Part shown: one piece after another, positions 1 through 9,155 of the stretch
Position numbering within the stretch: position 1 is the stretch's first letter
Layout: each line of letters opens with the position of its first letter
Origin: Mucilaginibacter sp. MD40
GTDB lineage: Bacteria; Bacteroidota; Bacteroidia; Sphingobacteriales; Sphingobacteriaceae
Assembly (NCBI RefSeq): GCF_002288635.1
Contig: NZ_NRSW01000001.1
Span: 2,623,852-2,687,851, forward strand
Length of the DNA: 64,000 nucleotides
Direction of reading: 5' to 3'
Notes under the pieces: generated by a model
Database searches by the model: none
What the model saw: only the letters and a program-made list of their open reading frames with translations
What the model was told of the DNA's origin: nothing
Position numbers and translations under genes: made by a program

Positions 1-780
1 CTCGGTAAAATGGACACACATTACCCCTTTTACGCGGCGGCGGCACTTGCCTTGCTCAACGCCGCATATGGTTTCTTTATATTACCCGAATCGCTTGACA
101 AAGAACACCGCCGTGAATTGGACCTGTCACGGGCCAATCCGCTTGGCTCCCTGCTACAGCTGAAAAAATATCCAGCCATATTTGGCCTGGCCGCCTGCCT
201 GTTTGTGGTATACTTTGCAGGGCATGCCGTACAAAGTGTGTGGACTTTTTATACAATGGAAAAGTTTCATTGGGATGAAGATACCGTTGGCTATTCTCTT
301 GGCTTTATTGGCCTGTTGATAGCCGCGGTACAGGGTGGCTTGATACGTGTTGCCATACCAAAATTGGGGCAGGAACGCAGCGTTTGGCTGGGGTTGGTAC
401 TTTATGGCATAGGCATGTTGTTGTTTGGCCTTGCCAACAAAAGCTGGATGATGTTTGCCTTTATGATCCCTTATTCATTAGGTGGCATATGCGGCCCTGC
501 CCTGCAAGGTGTTATGAGTAACGAAGTGCCTAAAAATGAACAGGGTGAATTACAGGGCGGCCTTACCAGTTTAATGAGCCTGAGCTCTGTGTTCGGCCCT
601 GGCTTTATGACCTACATTTTTTATTATTTCACTAATAAAAACGCGCCTGTACAACTACCCGGCGCCCCATATTTCATCGCCTCGTTTTTAATGTTTGTAA
701 GCGCGTTGCTTGCCGTACGCAGCTTTAAAAAAACGAAACAATCTGATGATAAATCTTATTATACCGGCAGCATACATTAA
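1..780 (+). CDS. MFS transporter, 3' part (runs off the left edge)
   Basis: C-terminal half of a major facilitator superfamily drug/solute transporter. The frame is open from base 1, and the first residues (LGK before the first Met) align with the middle of the next gene, so the Met at base 10 is internal. The remaining ~258 residues hold about six hydrophobic segments. The segment FMIPYSLGGICGPALQGVMS closely matches the corresponding stretch of the downstream transporter, as does the motif NEQGELQG. The gene ends 6 bp before that paralogue, so the two probably form one transcript and arose by tandem duplication. Substrate unknown; TetA-like MFS proteins are commonly proton antiporters. Confidence 0.9.
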   Translation, partial: LGKMDTHYPFYAAAALALLNAAYGFFILPESLDKEHRRELDLSRANPLGSLLQLKKYPAIFGLAACLFVVYFAGHAVQSVWTFYTMEKFHWDEDTVGYSLGFIGLLIAAVQGGLIRVAIPKLGQERSVWLGLVLYGIGMLLFGLANKSWMMFAFMIPYSLGGICGPALQGVMSNEVPKNEQGELQGGLTSLMSLSSVFGPGFMTYIFYYFTNKNAPVQLPGAPYFIASFLMFVSALLAVRSFKKTKQSDDKSYYTGSIH

Positions 781-786
781 CCGCAC

Positions 787-2049
787 ATGACCAAACCCGC
801 CCAACACGGCAAAGCTGCTTTAGGATTCATATTCGTTACTATCTTTATTGATGTACTTGGTTTAGGTATTATTATACCCGTGCTACCTAAATTATTGGAG
901 CAATTAGGACATGTTGACATTAGTACCGCCAGCCAGTACAGCGGTTGGTTAACGTTTACTTACGCTACCATGCAGTTTATTTTTGCGCCGGTGCTGGGTA
1001 ACCTTAGCGATAAGGTAGGCCGCCGCCCGGTTTTGTTAGTATCATTAGTTGGCTTTGGGATAGACTATGCCTTAATGGCTTTTGCTCCTACTATATTATG
1101 GTTATTTGTGGGAAGGTTCATAGCCGGTATAGCCGGCGCCAGTACTACAACGGCAACAGCATATATCGCTGATGTAAGTACAGGAGATAAACGTGCGGCT
1201 AATTTCGGATTAATTGGTGCCGCAACAGGTTTAGGTTTTATATTAGGCATAGGACTGGGTGGCTTTTTAAGCGGTGTATGGATAAGATTACCTTTTATTG
1301 TAGCCGCGTCCCTGGCTTTATTGAATGCCGCTTACGGATATTTTGTGCTTCCCGAATCTTTATCTTTAAGAAACCGCAGGGCCTTTCAATGGAAACGGGC
1401 CAACCCGGTAGGTTCTTTATTACGCCTGCGCAACTATTCACGTGCGGTAAGTACTTTAATTACCGCCTATACCATTGTTTACATAGCTCAAAAAGCAGTA
1501 GAAAGCGTGTTACCTTTTTATGTAATAGAAAAATTCCAATGGACCACTTACAGCATTGGTGCGCTGGGCATATTCATTGGCGCGCTCATAGCTGGTATAC
1601 AAGGAGGATTTGTACGCTGGACCATCCCTAAATTTGGCTTGCAGAAAAACATTATGGCTGGGATAGCCTTTTACGGGATAGGTTTATTAATGATATCCCT
1701 AATCAATGTTGGCTGGATGATGTATTTGTGTATGATACCTTATTGCCTGGGGGGTATAGGTGGCACAGCGCTACAGGGCTTCATCTCTGACCGTGTGCCT
1801 GCAAATGAACAAGGAGAACTCCAGGGTGCATTAACCAGTTTGGTAAGCATAACCACAGTAATAGGCCCGCTTTTGATGACCTCCGTATTCCACCACTTTA
1901 CCGAGAAGGGAGCGGCTATATATTTCCCGGGCGCACCCTTTCTTTTAGGCGCCATACTCATGTTTATTAGCGTGGTATTAACTTTAAGAAGTTTTAAAGG
2001 TAAGGAAGACGACTCACATCAAATTCCCAAAACTACACCACATATTTAA
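787..2049 (+). CDS. MFS transporter, TetA-like
   Basis: Complete 420-residue inner-membrane transporter of the major facilitator superfamily with 12 predicted hydrophobic helices. The loop 2-3 signature GNLSDKVGRRPVL lies near residues 71-83, and the N-terminal half resembles tetracycline/multidrug proton antiporters (FIDVLGLGIIIPVLP near residue 20). It follows a close paralogue after 6 bp. Its stop codon overlaps the stop of the convergent DUF502 gene, so the two transcripts run into each other. The family is clear; the transported compound cannot be read from the sequence. Confidence 0.93.
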   Translation: MTKPAQHGKAALGFIFVTIFIDVLGLGIIIPVLPKLLEQLGHVDISTASQYSGWLTFTYATMQFIFAPVLGNLSDKVGRRPVLLVSLVGFGIDYALMAFAPTILWLFVGRFIAGIAGASTTTATAYIADVSTGDKRAANFGLIGAATGLGFILGIGLGGFLSGVWIRLPFIVAASLALLNAAYGYFVLPESLSLRNRRAFQWKRANPVGSLLRLRNYSRAVSTLITAYTIVYIAQKAVESVLPFYVIEKFQWTTYSIGALGIFIGALIAGIQGGFVRWTIPKFGLQKNIMAGIAFYGIGLLMISLINVGWMMYLCMIPYCLGGIGGTALQGFISDRVPANEQGELQGALTSLVSITTVIGPLLMTSVFHHFTEKGAAIYFPGAPFLLGAILMFISVVLTLRSFKGKEDDSHQIPKTTPHI

Positions 2050-2639
2050 TCCAACCCACTTACACCGCCCGATATAACAAACTTCATCATATCAGCGGCA
2101 TTTTTATCCAGTGGTTTTACTTTATCAGCAGCAATTATGACGATCTGCCCGGCAAAAGAATATGAATAAGGGAAATAAACCGCTACCTCGCCCGGTAGAT
2201 TTAGCTTAGCCAGGTCTTTTTGCACCAGAAAACCTATCTTTTTCAGGCCAAACTCATTAACCTCTACAATAACCGGCTCATTAAATTTTTTTTCTTCCCC
2301 TACAAATGCCTCGGTAAGGTCCTTAATAGAAGAATACAGAAACTTGAATAAGGGTAACCGGTTAAGCCATCGCGCAAACCACCTTTTTATGGGATCGGTA
2401 ATCACATTAGTAACCAGCACGCCAGCCACAAGCACTACTACAATAACGGTTACTATACCTAACCCGGGTATGTATAATGGTTTACCATGGCTGTCTACCC
2501 AAATCTCGCTACTTAAGTTAAGGGCGCTATCAATACGCGAAACGATCCAGAAAATAAGAAAAAAAGCGGCGCCTAAAGGCACCACTATGAGTAGCCCTTT
2601 AATAAAATAATTGAAGAGGGCGCGAAAAATGCGTGTCAT
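2046..2639 (-). CDS. DUF502 family membrane protein
   Basis: 197-residue protein with two N-terminal transmembrane helices (about residues 10-32 and 55-80) and a soluble C-terminal region, the layout of the DUF502 family. The family has no established biochemical role. The gene lies 16 bp downstream of murF-alr on the same strand and is probably co-transcribed with it. Its stop overlaps the stop of the convergent MFS gene. The ATG at 2637-2639 gives the family's usual length. Confidence 0.85.
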   Translation of the reverse strand: MTRIFRALFNYFIKGLLIVVPLGAAFFLIFWIVSRIDSALNLSSEIWVDSHGKPLYIPGLGIVTVIVVVLVAGVLVTNVITDPIKRWFARWLNRLPLFKFLYSSIKDLTEAFVGEEKKFNEPVIVEVNEFGLKKIGFLVQKDLAKLNLPGEVAVYFPYSYSFAGQIVIIAADKVKPLDKNAADMMKFVISGGVSGLD

Positions 2640-2655
2640 TACAGCACAGGTTAAA

Positions 2656-5115
2656 TCACTCGTAAAAGTACACTCTTTTTACACGTTGTGAAACATTTGT
2701 CAATATTTCATAAGGGATAGTACCTATCTGCGCAGCCAATTCCTCTATCCGTTGCTGTTCATTAAAAACAATCACTTCATCACCCTCTTTTACTTCAACA
2801 TTGCTTACATCCAGCATACACATGTCCATCGTAATATTGCCCACTGTAGGTACCAGTGTGCCATTTACCAGCATTTTTCCGACACCGTTGCCAAAAGCGC
2901 GCAAATAACCATCCGCGTAGCCAATACGCACTGTGGCTATTTTACCATCACTTTTAAGGCTCCCATTACGCATATAGCCAATAGTTTCTGTGGCGGCAAT
3001 CTTTTTCACTTGTGAAACGGTTGTTTTTAATGTAGCTATGGGTTGCAAAGCGGTACTATCACGTGGTACCGCGGCATCCACACCATACAGGCCTATCCCC
3101 AGGCGAACCATATCATACTGCGCGTTAGGCCATCGGCTGATACCTGATGTATTACTGATATGCTTGATTACGGTATATCCGAGGGTATCTTCAATAGCCT
3201 TATAGGCTTTCTCAAAACTGCTTATTTGTTTAAGGGTAAACAGGTCATGCTCAGTCGCATCGCTCGCTACCATATGTGAATATACAGATTGTACCTTAAC
3301 GTATGGATTAACTTCCAAAAGATCACACAGGGCTTCAACCTCAAATTCCTCAAAGCCTACCCTATGCATTCCTGTGTCAATTTTTAAATGTATGGGATAG
3401 TCGCGTATATCATCAGTCTGAGCAAATTTTACAAACTCATCAAACAATAAAAAACTATACAAGGCTGGTTCAAGTTTATGCGCTACCAACTTATCAAAGG
3501 CTGCCGGTTCGGGGTTTAACACCATTATTGGTAATGTAATACCGGTTTCCCTTAAATCTATACCCTCATCTGTGTAGGCCACTGCAAGGTAATCTACCCT
3601 ATTATACTGCAATATATTGGCTACCTCGAAGGTGCCGCTTCCGTAGGAGAAAGCTTTTACCATCACCATGATCTTAACACCCGGGTTAAGTTTACCCTTA
3701 TAAAAGTTAAGATTATTAAGCAAAGTATTCAGGTTAATTTCCAGTACAGTTTCATGTGCTTTTTGCACCAACGCCCTGCTTATTTTTTCGAACTCGAAGC
3801 TCCTTGCTCCCTTAATAAGCACAGTTTCGTTATTCAGGTGAATACGTGTCAGATCTTTTAATAATTCCTCAGTATTATTATAAAAATGCAGCTTAGTGGC
3901 TTTAAACAAATCCCGATGTTCTGTTAAATCGCTTCCTACACCTATAAAGCGGTCTATCCCGGCGTTGCTCACCAATTGCGCTATCTGCAAATAAAGCTCA
4001 TGTTGTTTTAGTCCTGATTGATAAATGTCAGAAAGAATGAGCGTTTTTTTGCTGTGTTGATTTTGCTGCGCCAGGAAGTTGAGTGCTATTTCTAACGACT
4101 GGATATCGGAGTTGTAAGAATCGTCTATAATAGAACAATCATTTATGCCGTCTTTTAATTCCAACCGCATGCTCACCGGCGCCAGGCGTTCTATCCTGTC
4201 ATCACAGACGGCTGGTTCATATCCCATAGCCAGCATGGTAGCCCAGCAAATAATAGCATTTTCTATAGAAGCCTCATCGCGGTAAGGCACCAGGCATTCA
4301 ATTTCCTGTTCCTTATACATAGCACGCATATAATGTTTACCTAATATAGATGTTTCACTAAAAACATACAACGTGGCGATGTTAAACTTACGGCTCCAGG
4401 TAAAACATTTATGCTCACGCATATCTTCCGGAAAGTCTATCAAAAGATCATATTGATAAACGATTTGGCTGCAGTTCCTGAACAGACGCAATTTTTCTTC
4501 CAGCTTTTGTTTAGGCGAGTCAAAGCCTTCGTCGTGCGCCGTACCCATGTGCGTAAGCACACCCATTGTAGGCTGTATAATAGCTTCCAGGCTGCTCATC
4601 TCGCCTGCTTTAGATATCCCAGCCTCAAATATTGCAAGGTTATTTCCCTCATTAATTTGCCATACCGACAACGGTACGCCTATCTGCGAATTATAACTTT
4701 TAGGATTTCTTACAATATTGCGTTCAGGGCTCATTAACTGATAGAGCCATTCTTTTACGATGGTTTTACCGTTGCTACCGGTAATTCCAATTACCTCTAT
4801 ATCAAATTGGCTACGATGGTGCGCGGCCAAAATTTGCAGAGCGGCCAGTACATTATCTACAATAAGGAAATTAACATCAACCGCAACCATCTCTGGTTGG
4901 TGTGTTACCACGAAGCTGCGTACCCCAGCGGTGTAAGCATCTGCAATAAATTCATGTCCGTCGCGACGACCATTCAGCGCAAAAAATAAGGAAGCCGGTG
5001 CATTGCTTATTCTTCTGCTATCAGTTAATAATATGCTTATTACGCTATCCTGCACTACAGTACCAGAAGCCTTTATTATGTTCTTGATATCTCCAACCGT
5101 AAACGTTAATTGCAT
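2656..5115 (-). CDS. Bifunctional MurF ligase / alanine racemase
   Basis: 819-residue cytoplasmic fusion enzyme for peptidoglycan precursor synthesis. The N-terminal MurF half (to about residue 455) adds D-Ala-D-Ala to UDP-MurNAc-tripeptide and carries the ATP-binding loop GITGSNGKT at 110-118. The C-terminal half is a fold type III alanine racemase that makes D-Ala. Its PLP lysine is K487 (VKAFSYGSG), and Y714 (TIGYMRNG) is the likely second catalytic residue. The fusion couples supply of D-Ala to its use and is a known arrangement in Bacteroidota. The DUF502 gene follows closely; recX is divergent upstream. Confidence 0.95.
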   Translation of the reverse strand: MQLTFTVGDIKNIIKASGTVVQDSVISILLTDSRRISNAPASLFFALNGRRDGHEFIADAYTAGVRSFVVTHQPEMVAVDVNFLIVDNVLAALQILAAHHRSQFDIEVIGITGSNGKTIVKEWLYQLMSPERNIVRNPKSYNSQIGVPLSVWQINEGNNLAIFEAGISKAGEMSSLEAIIQPTMGVLTHMGTAHDEGFDSPKQKLEEKLRLFRNCSQIVYQYDLLIDFPEDMREHKCFTWSRKFNIATLYVFSETSILGKHYMRAMYKEQEIECLVPYRDEASIENAIICWATMLAMGYEPAVCDDRIERLAPVSMRLELKDGINDCSIIDDSYNSDIQSLEIALNFLAQQNQHSKKTLILSDIYQSGLKQHELYLQIAQLVSNAGIDRFIGVGSDLTEHRDLFKATKLHFYNNTEELLKDLTRIHLNNETVLIKGARSFEFEKISRALVQKAHETVLEINLNTLLNNLNFYKGKLNPGVKIMVMVKAFSYGSGTFEVANILQYNRVDYLAVAYTDEGIDLRETGITLPIMVLNPEPAAFDKLVAHKLEPALYSFLLFDEFVKFAQTDDIRDYPIHLKIDTGMHRVGFEEFEVEALCDLLEVNPYVKVQSVYSHMVASDATEHDLFTLKQISSFEKAYKAIEDTLGYTVIKHISNTSGISRWPNAQYDMVRLGIGLYGVDAAVPRDSTALQPIATLKTTVSQVKKIAATETIGYMRNGSLKSDGKIATVRIGYADGYLRAFGNGVGKMLVNGTLVPTVGNITMDMCMLDVSNVEVKEGDEVIVFNEQQRIEELAAQIGTIPYEILTNVSQRVKRVYFYE

Positions 5116-5172
5116 GGCACTAATTTGATTATATTTCTGTAAAGAGAAGAATTTTAGCGAATATTGGTTTTA

Positions 5173-5655
5173 ATGGAACCCATTAAAAAAACGCGGATAA
5201 CTGATATAAATGTCGCACAAAAAAAGGCAGAACATTATTGCGCCTACCAGGAACGCGCGCAACAGGAAGTACGTGATAAACTTTATGAATGGGGATTATG
5301 GACTGACGCTGTAGAACTAATTATTAGTAACCTGATCTCTGAAAACTTCTTAAATGAGGAACGCTTTGCCAAAGCATATACACAAGGAAAGTTTAATCAA
5401 AAAGGATGGGGTAAAATAAAGATAAAACAAAGCCTGAAACAAAAAGGTGTATCGGCCATTTTGATAAAAAAAGCGCTGCAAACCATAGACATGGGTGCCT
5501 ATTATCACAAATTAAAATTATTGATAGATAAGAAAACCGCAACCATTAACGAAAAAGTTGCCTTTAAGCGCCGTTATAAATTGCAGCAGTACGCACTAAG
5601 CCGCGGATATGAAAGCGACATAATAGCAGAGGTTTTGAAAGACAGTGACTTATGA
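5173..5655 (+). CDS. recX: Regulatory protein RecX
   Basis: Small basic, helical protein of the RecX family (160 residues, typical family length), which binds RecA filaments and inhibits recombinase activity. Family-like features are the early AxxYCAYQERAQQEVRDKL helix and the motif LISENFLNEERFAKAY near residues 55-70, followed by WGKIKIKQSLKQKGV. The ATG at 5173 is preferred over an in-frame TTG nine bases earlier. It is divergent from murF-alr and is not next to recA. A tRNA promoter begins just behind its stop codon. Confidence 0.9.
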   Translation: MEPIKKTRITDINVAQKKAEHYCAYQERAQQEVRDKLYEWGLWTDAVELIISNLISENFLNEERFAKAYTQGKFNQKGWGKIKIKQSLKQKGVSAILIKKALQTIDMGAYYHKLKLLIDKKTATINEKVAFKRRYKLQQYALSRGYESDIIAEVLKDSDL

Positions 5656-5683
5656 AAAACTTCAAAAAAAGTTAACTTTTTAC

Positions 5684-5713
5684 TTGCAGAAACTTCATTT
5701 CTACCTATATTTG
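5684..5713 (+). promoter_or_regulatory. Promoter of the tRNA-Gly/tRNA-Leu pair
   Basis: TTG at 5684-5686, a 19-base spacer and TATATTTG at 5706-5713 match the Bacteroidota consensus TTG-N19-TAnnTTTG exactly. The tRNA-Gly gene begins 45 bases downstream. Confidence 0.8.
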
Positions 5714-5758
5714 CACCACGCAAAAAGCAAAAGATATTTGCATTTGTAAAATAGGCAT

Positions 5759-5831
<73 letters not shown>

Positions 5832-5832
5832 C

Positions 5833-5863
5833 AAATCCCTTCCAATAGAAGGGATTTATTTTT
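5833..5863 (+). terminator. Hairpin with T-rich tail after tRNA-Gly
   Basis: Inverted repeat AAATCCCTT (5833-5841) / AAGGGATTT (5849-5857) with a 7-base loop, followed by ATTTTT. It may terminate part of the transcripts or separate the two tRNAs, since tRNA-Leu starts only 17 bases later. Confidence 0.65.
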
Positions 5864-5879
5864 AAAAGGTTAATCACCT

Positions 5880-5964
5880 GCTCAGATGGTGGAACTGGTA
5901 GACACGCAGGACTTAAAATCCTGTTCCCGTAAACGGAGTGCGGGTTCGATTCCCGCTCTGAGTA
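5880..5964 (+). tRNA. tRNA-Leu(TAA)
   Basis: 85-nt class II tRNA with acceptor GCTCAGA/TCTGAGT (one G-T pair), anticodon stem CAGGA/TCCTG with loop CTTAAAA (anticodon TAA), a long variable arm and T arm CGGGTTCGATTCCCG. It decodes UUA/UUG leucine codons. Confidence 0.95.
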
Positions 5965-5975
5965 CTTTAAAATGA

Positions 5976-6010
5976 AGCGATTAGGTGAAAGACACTAATC
6001 GCTTTTTTTA
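5976..6010 (+). terminator. Intrinsic terminator after tRNA-Leu(TAA)
   Basis: Perfect 9-bp inverted repeat AGCGATTAG / CTAATCGCT followed by TTTTTTATTT, placed 12 bases after the tRNA. Confidence 0.85.
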
Positions 6011-6135
6011 TTTCGGGTGAAACATTTATTTTCTGTGTTTCGCTATCCATTTTGATATATACCCTATCTTCCTATATTATTGATAACCATCTATTTCTTA
6101 TCACGCAAATAGTTGCAAGAATTCGAAATACGCTT

Positions 6136-6651
6136 ATGGCAAAGAAAATTCAATCCCAAGAATATTTAATTGCATTCCGTGAAGCAGAGTGTTTTTTAAA
6201 CGTCGCCAAAATGATTAAAGAAAAAACATTCTTGAAGTCTTTTACTCAAAAGGAAATTGCACAAAGTATAAATTTTGCATACGCCACACATGTTAACCAT
6301 GCTTACGCATTTGAGTTATATTTAAAATGCCTAATGATTATTGAGAGTGGCGAATATGAACAGGGACATAAACTGCATGATCTTTTTAAATTACTTAGTA
6401 GCACTACTAGAACAAATATCGAAAATTACTTTACGTCAAATTTTATTTATAAAAGACGACATAGGCTATATGGTGGAATATTTGAAAAACCATCAATTTA
6501 TAAACTTTTGGAAGAAGCAAATACAGCGTTTATTGACTTTAGATATTTATTTTCCAGAAAAAACTTACCAACCTACGAACTCGATAACGTTATAGAATGT
6601 GTCAGACATGAAATCTATAGATTAAAACCTGAACTAAAAGATATTTGGTAA
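6136..6651 (+). CDS. HEPN-like hypothetical protein
   Basis: 171-residue all-helical protein, start chosen at the ATG before AKKIQSQEY; an in-frame TTG at 6052 would add 28 unconvincing residues. The pattern AYAFELYLKCLMI followed by GHKLHDLFKLL resembles HEPN-type proteins, many of which are RNases or partners of nucleotidyltransferases in defence and toxin systems. The catalytic R-x4-6-H motif is not evident and no MNT partner gene is adjacent. The gene is visibly richer in A+T than its neighbours and sits directly behind a tRNA pair, which suggests acquisition. The family call is tentative. Confidence 0.6.
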   Translation: MAKKIQSQEYLIAFREAECFLNVAKMIKEKTFLKSFTQKEIAQSINFAYATHVNHAYAFELYLKCLMIIESGEYEQGHKLHDLFKLLSSTTRTNIENYFTSNFIYKRRHRLYGGIFEKPSIYKLLEEANTAFIDFRYLFSRKNLPTYELDNVIECVRHEIYRLKPELKDIW

Positions 6652-6792
6652 ACGTCTTCTATAGAGAATATTATTATTTTTTAATAACCAAACCAATCTT
6701 CGAATGGAAGCTAAAATAGGCTACTAACTTCATTAACTTAGTGAAGTAAATTGTTTTCTCTTTATATGCTATAAAGCTAATGCACACACCTT

Positions 6793-7170
6793 ATGGAATA
6801 TATGATAACCATTTCATCAAAAATATTTGTAGCAATAGTGGCTTTAGAGCATTTATTCATTTTGTGGATGGAAATGTTTGCCTGGGAAACTGTTGGCAAA
6901 AAAGTGTTTAAAAATGCATTGCCCGGTGAATTGTTTAAGCCAACAAAAAGCCTGGCTGCTAATCAGGGATTGTATAACGGATTTCTCGCGGCAGGACTAC
7001 TATGGAGTTTCTTTATAAATGACGCCGCATGGCAAAAGAACATTGCCATTTTCTTTCTGGCCTGCGTGATCATTGCCGGCATATACGGAAGTATTGTTTC
7101 TTCCGGAAAGATATTCTTTACTCAGGCATTGCCAGCAATTTTCGCGTTAATATTTGTGCTACTCACTTAA
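6793..7170 (+). CDS. DUF1304 family membrane protein
   Basis: 125-residue inner-membrane protein with about four transmembrane helices. The N-terminal AIVALEHLFILWMEMFAW and the following NQGLYNGFLAAGLLW match the DUF1304 family. Members are small integral membrane proteins of unknown function. It has its own short upstream region (about 140 bp after the HEPN-like gene, with no clear motif) and no operon partner. Confidence 0.85.
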   Translation: MEYMITISSKIFVAIVALEHLFILWMEMFAWETVGKKVFKNALPGELFKPTKSLAANQGLYNGFLAAGLLWSFFINDAAWQKNIAIFFLACVIIAGIYGSIVSSGKIFFTQALPAIFALIFVLLT

Positions 7171-7292
7171 AACGATCTTCAAATTTGAGCAGGCTAAATT
7201 CTTTATTGTTATTGCCAGTTATGCTAATTATGTATAAACTCCGGTAAAAGTGTAATACAGGAAACCTCGATATAATTTTCTTAATTTTAGCC

Positions 7293-8018
7293 ATGCTTCG
7301 ACATACAGGAGAAAGAAGAAGTTTTGCGCACAATTTGCGCCTGGCGATCTTGTTGTGCCTGAACGCCGGATTTATTAACGCGGCAGGCTTTATAGCGTTT
7401 GCCGTACTCACAACTAACGTTACCGGGCACGCGGCGTTATTGGCAGTACACCTTACCAGTGGCCAATGGCGGGCTGCGCGAATGGTAGCTTTATGGCTGA
7501 TGCTGTTTCTATCCGGCGCATTTGCTTCAAGTTTATATATTGGCAAAGTAGGCCGCCACCGGTCTTTCGCCTATACTGTGCCTATCCTTGTCATTATCGT
7601 ACTGTTACTGCTGGTGGCCGTATTTGGTTCCGGCTATAAACATACTTTGCCCGAAACTGAATATTTTGCAGGCAGCCTGCTTTTCGCAATGGGTATGCAG
7701 AATGCTTTGGTTTCAATGGTGTCTGGTTCAGTGGTACGCACTACCCACCTTACCGGTATGTTTACAGACCTGGGGATCGATCTTTCTACCGCTTTATTAT
7801 CAAGGAAAAACCTCTCTGCAGCGCTCAAGCGCCGTTTACTACTCCGGCTCGCTATTATTATATTTTTTCTGCTGGGTGGAGTGGCTGGTGGTTTTGCCTT
7901 TCAGGGCTTACATTTCAAAGCGTTTTATTTTCCGGTAGCGTTATTGTTGGTAGTACTTTTTTATGACTATTTCCGTATCCGTTTCAAACAAGTTATACGT
8001 CATAAACTTCGCCGATAA
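7293..8018 (+). CDS. YoaK/DUF1275 family membrane protein
   Basis: 241-residue protein with roughly six hydrophobic helices. It has the DUF1275 (YoaK) pattern: LCLNAGFINAAGFIAF near the start, TNVTGHAALLAVHL, and GMQNALVSMVSGSVVRTTHL in the middle. Function is unknown and transport has been suggested for relatives. The start is the ATG after a short leader; the 122 bases upstream hold no clear signal. Confidence 0.87.
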   Translation: MLRHTGERRSFAHNLRLAILLCLNAGFINAAGFIAFAVLTTNVTGHAALLAVHLTSGQWRAARMVALWLMLFLSGAFASSLYIGKVGRHRSFAYTVPILVIIVLLLLVAVFGSGYKHTLPETEYFAGSLLFAMGMQNALVSMVSGSVVRTTHLTGMFTDLGIDLSTALLSRKNLSAALKRRLLLRLAIIIFFLLGGVAGGFAFQGLHFKAFYFPVALLLVVLFYDYFRIRFKQVIRHKLRR

Positions 8019-8191
8019 CAAACTTTTCAAAAGATTCAAGTTTAATTTACTGAAATATAACTTCATTGCTACAATGGACTTGCCTATAAGTAAGCAGCTG
8101 ATCGTTCAAGAATAATTCTCTCCCCTTTTTTAATATGTAATTAACACTCTTATCCTTTATTTGTCGTTAAGTATTAAAACTTATAACATTT

Positions 8192-8575
8192 ATGAAAAAA
8201 GCATCACCCCTATGCAAATCAGTTTGTGTGGCTATTCTGTTTTTGTTAATGGCTAAAACAACTTTACATGCACAAACACCTCAGATAAGCACACCTGCTG
8301 ATTTTAACCGGGCACGCTTATCTATCGATTCATTAGACAAGCAACTCATTAAGCTCATTGGCGAACGTGAACGTGTAGTAAAAGCTATTGGTTTATACAA
8401 AGCCAAAAACAATATTCCGCCTTTACAGGCGGCAAGGTTTCAGCAGGTTTTAGATAAGGCTAAAAAAGCCGGAGAATCAGAAGGCCTTTCAGCTGAATTC
8501 GTAGAGGATCTAATGAACGCTATCCATAAAGAAAGTTTAAAAATTGAGAATGCCGTAAAAGAAGGGAACCGGTAA
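8192..8575 (+). CDS. Exported chorismate mutase (AroQ fold)
   Basis: 127-residue protein. An N-terminal signal peptide of about 27 residues (basic start, VCVAILFLLMAK, then LHAQ) precedes an all-helical AroQ-type chorismate mutase domain: RLSIDSLDKQLIKLIGERER, VVKAIGLYKAKN, then a helix ending in IHKESLKIENA. AroQ enzymes convert chorismate to prephenate. The R, D, K and E pattern typical of the active site is present, but here the enzyme would act outside the cytoplasm, as in the secreted AroQ subclass. No aromatic pathway genes are nearby, so its role is unclear. Confidence 0.82.
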   Translation: MKKASPLCKSVCVAILFLLMAKTTLHAQTPQISTPADFNRARLSIDSLDKQLIKLIGERERVVKAIGLYKAKNNIPPLQAARFQQVLDKAKKAGESEGLSAEFVEDLMNAIHKESLKIENAVKEGNR

Positions 8576-8585
8576 CTCTTTATAA

Positions 8586-8624
8586 ATAACAAAGCCGTGG
8601 TGAATTTCACCGCGGCTTTGTTAT
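8586..8624. terminator. Bidirectional terminator between convergent genes
   Basis: Long inverted repeat with outer arms ATAACAAAGCCG / CGGCTTTGTTAT and inner GGTGAA / TTCACC. It lies between the chorismate mutase gene and the convergent dksA-like gene, with A/T-rich flanks on both sides. Confidence 0.85.
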
Positions 8625-8639
8625 CAGCTCACATTTAGT

Positions 8640-9035
8640 TTAGTTTTGTTTAAGCTTTGCTTCCATGCTCATGGTAGTATGTGGTACAGCCATAAGCCTT
8701 TCTTTTTGGATAAGTTTACCTGTAACACGGCAAACTCCATAAGTTTTATTAGCGATACGTATCAGCGCAGCATCCAGTTGTTCTATAAATTTCTTTTGTC
8801 TTGATGCCAGCTGATGAAGGCTTTCTTTTTCAAGCGTAGCCGAGCCATCTTCGAGAGTTGAGTATGCGGCCGAAGTATCGTCAGTACCATTAGGGTTACT
8901 GTTACCCAATGATGCCGAAAGTGCTTCTAACTCCTCTTGGGCAACGGCCTTTTTTTGCAATATAATTTCTTTGAATTCTTCAAGTTCCCTATCTGAATAT
9001 CGTGTTCTTTCGCGTAGTTCTGTTTGGTTTTCCAT
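8640..9035 (-). CDS. TraR/DksA-like protein lacking the zinc cysteines
   Basis: 131-residue protein (start at MENQTELRERTRYSD; an upstream in-frame Met at 9054-9056 is less likely). A long coiled-coil region is followed by a DksA C-terminal module with YGVCRVTGKLIQKERLMAVP. DksA/TraR proteins enter the secondary channel of RNA polymerase and modulate initiation. Only one of the four zinc-binding cysteines remains (in YGVC); the rest of the finger is replaced by TGKLI and PHTT. This form is common among Bacteroidota members of the family. Likely a transcription modulator; the target genes are not visible here. Confidence 0.85.
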   Translation of the reverse strand: MENQTELRERTRYSDRELEEFKEIILQKKAVAQEELEALSASLGNSNPNGTDDTSAAYSTLEDGSATLEKESLHQLASRQKKFIEQLDAALIRIANKTYGVCRVTGKLIQKERLMAVPHTTMSMEAKLKQN

Positions 9036-9155
9036 GATGCTTCTAACAAAAATCACACCCCAAGGTTTTGTGCCGTTTGCTTTTTTGGAGCGTAGTTTTT
9101 TAATTATTTTAAGATGATATAAGAGTTTAAAAATGTAGTTACAGCCGATTCCAAA

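Noticed and set aside
1278..1631. 117-codon frame within the MFS gene
   Set aside because: Same-strand shadow inside an intact transporter gene.
1..2049. Tetracycline resistance genes
   Set aside because: The two MFS proteins resemble TetA-like antiporters only at family level; no residue pattern seen here shows drug specificity.
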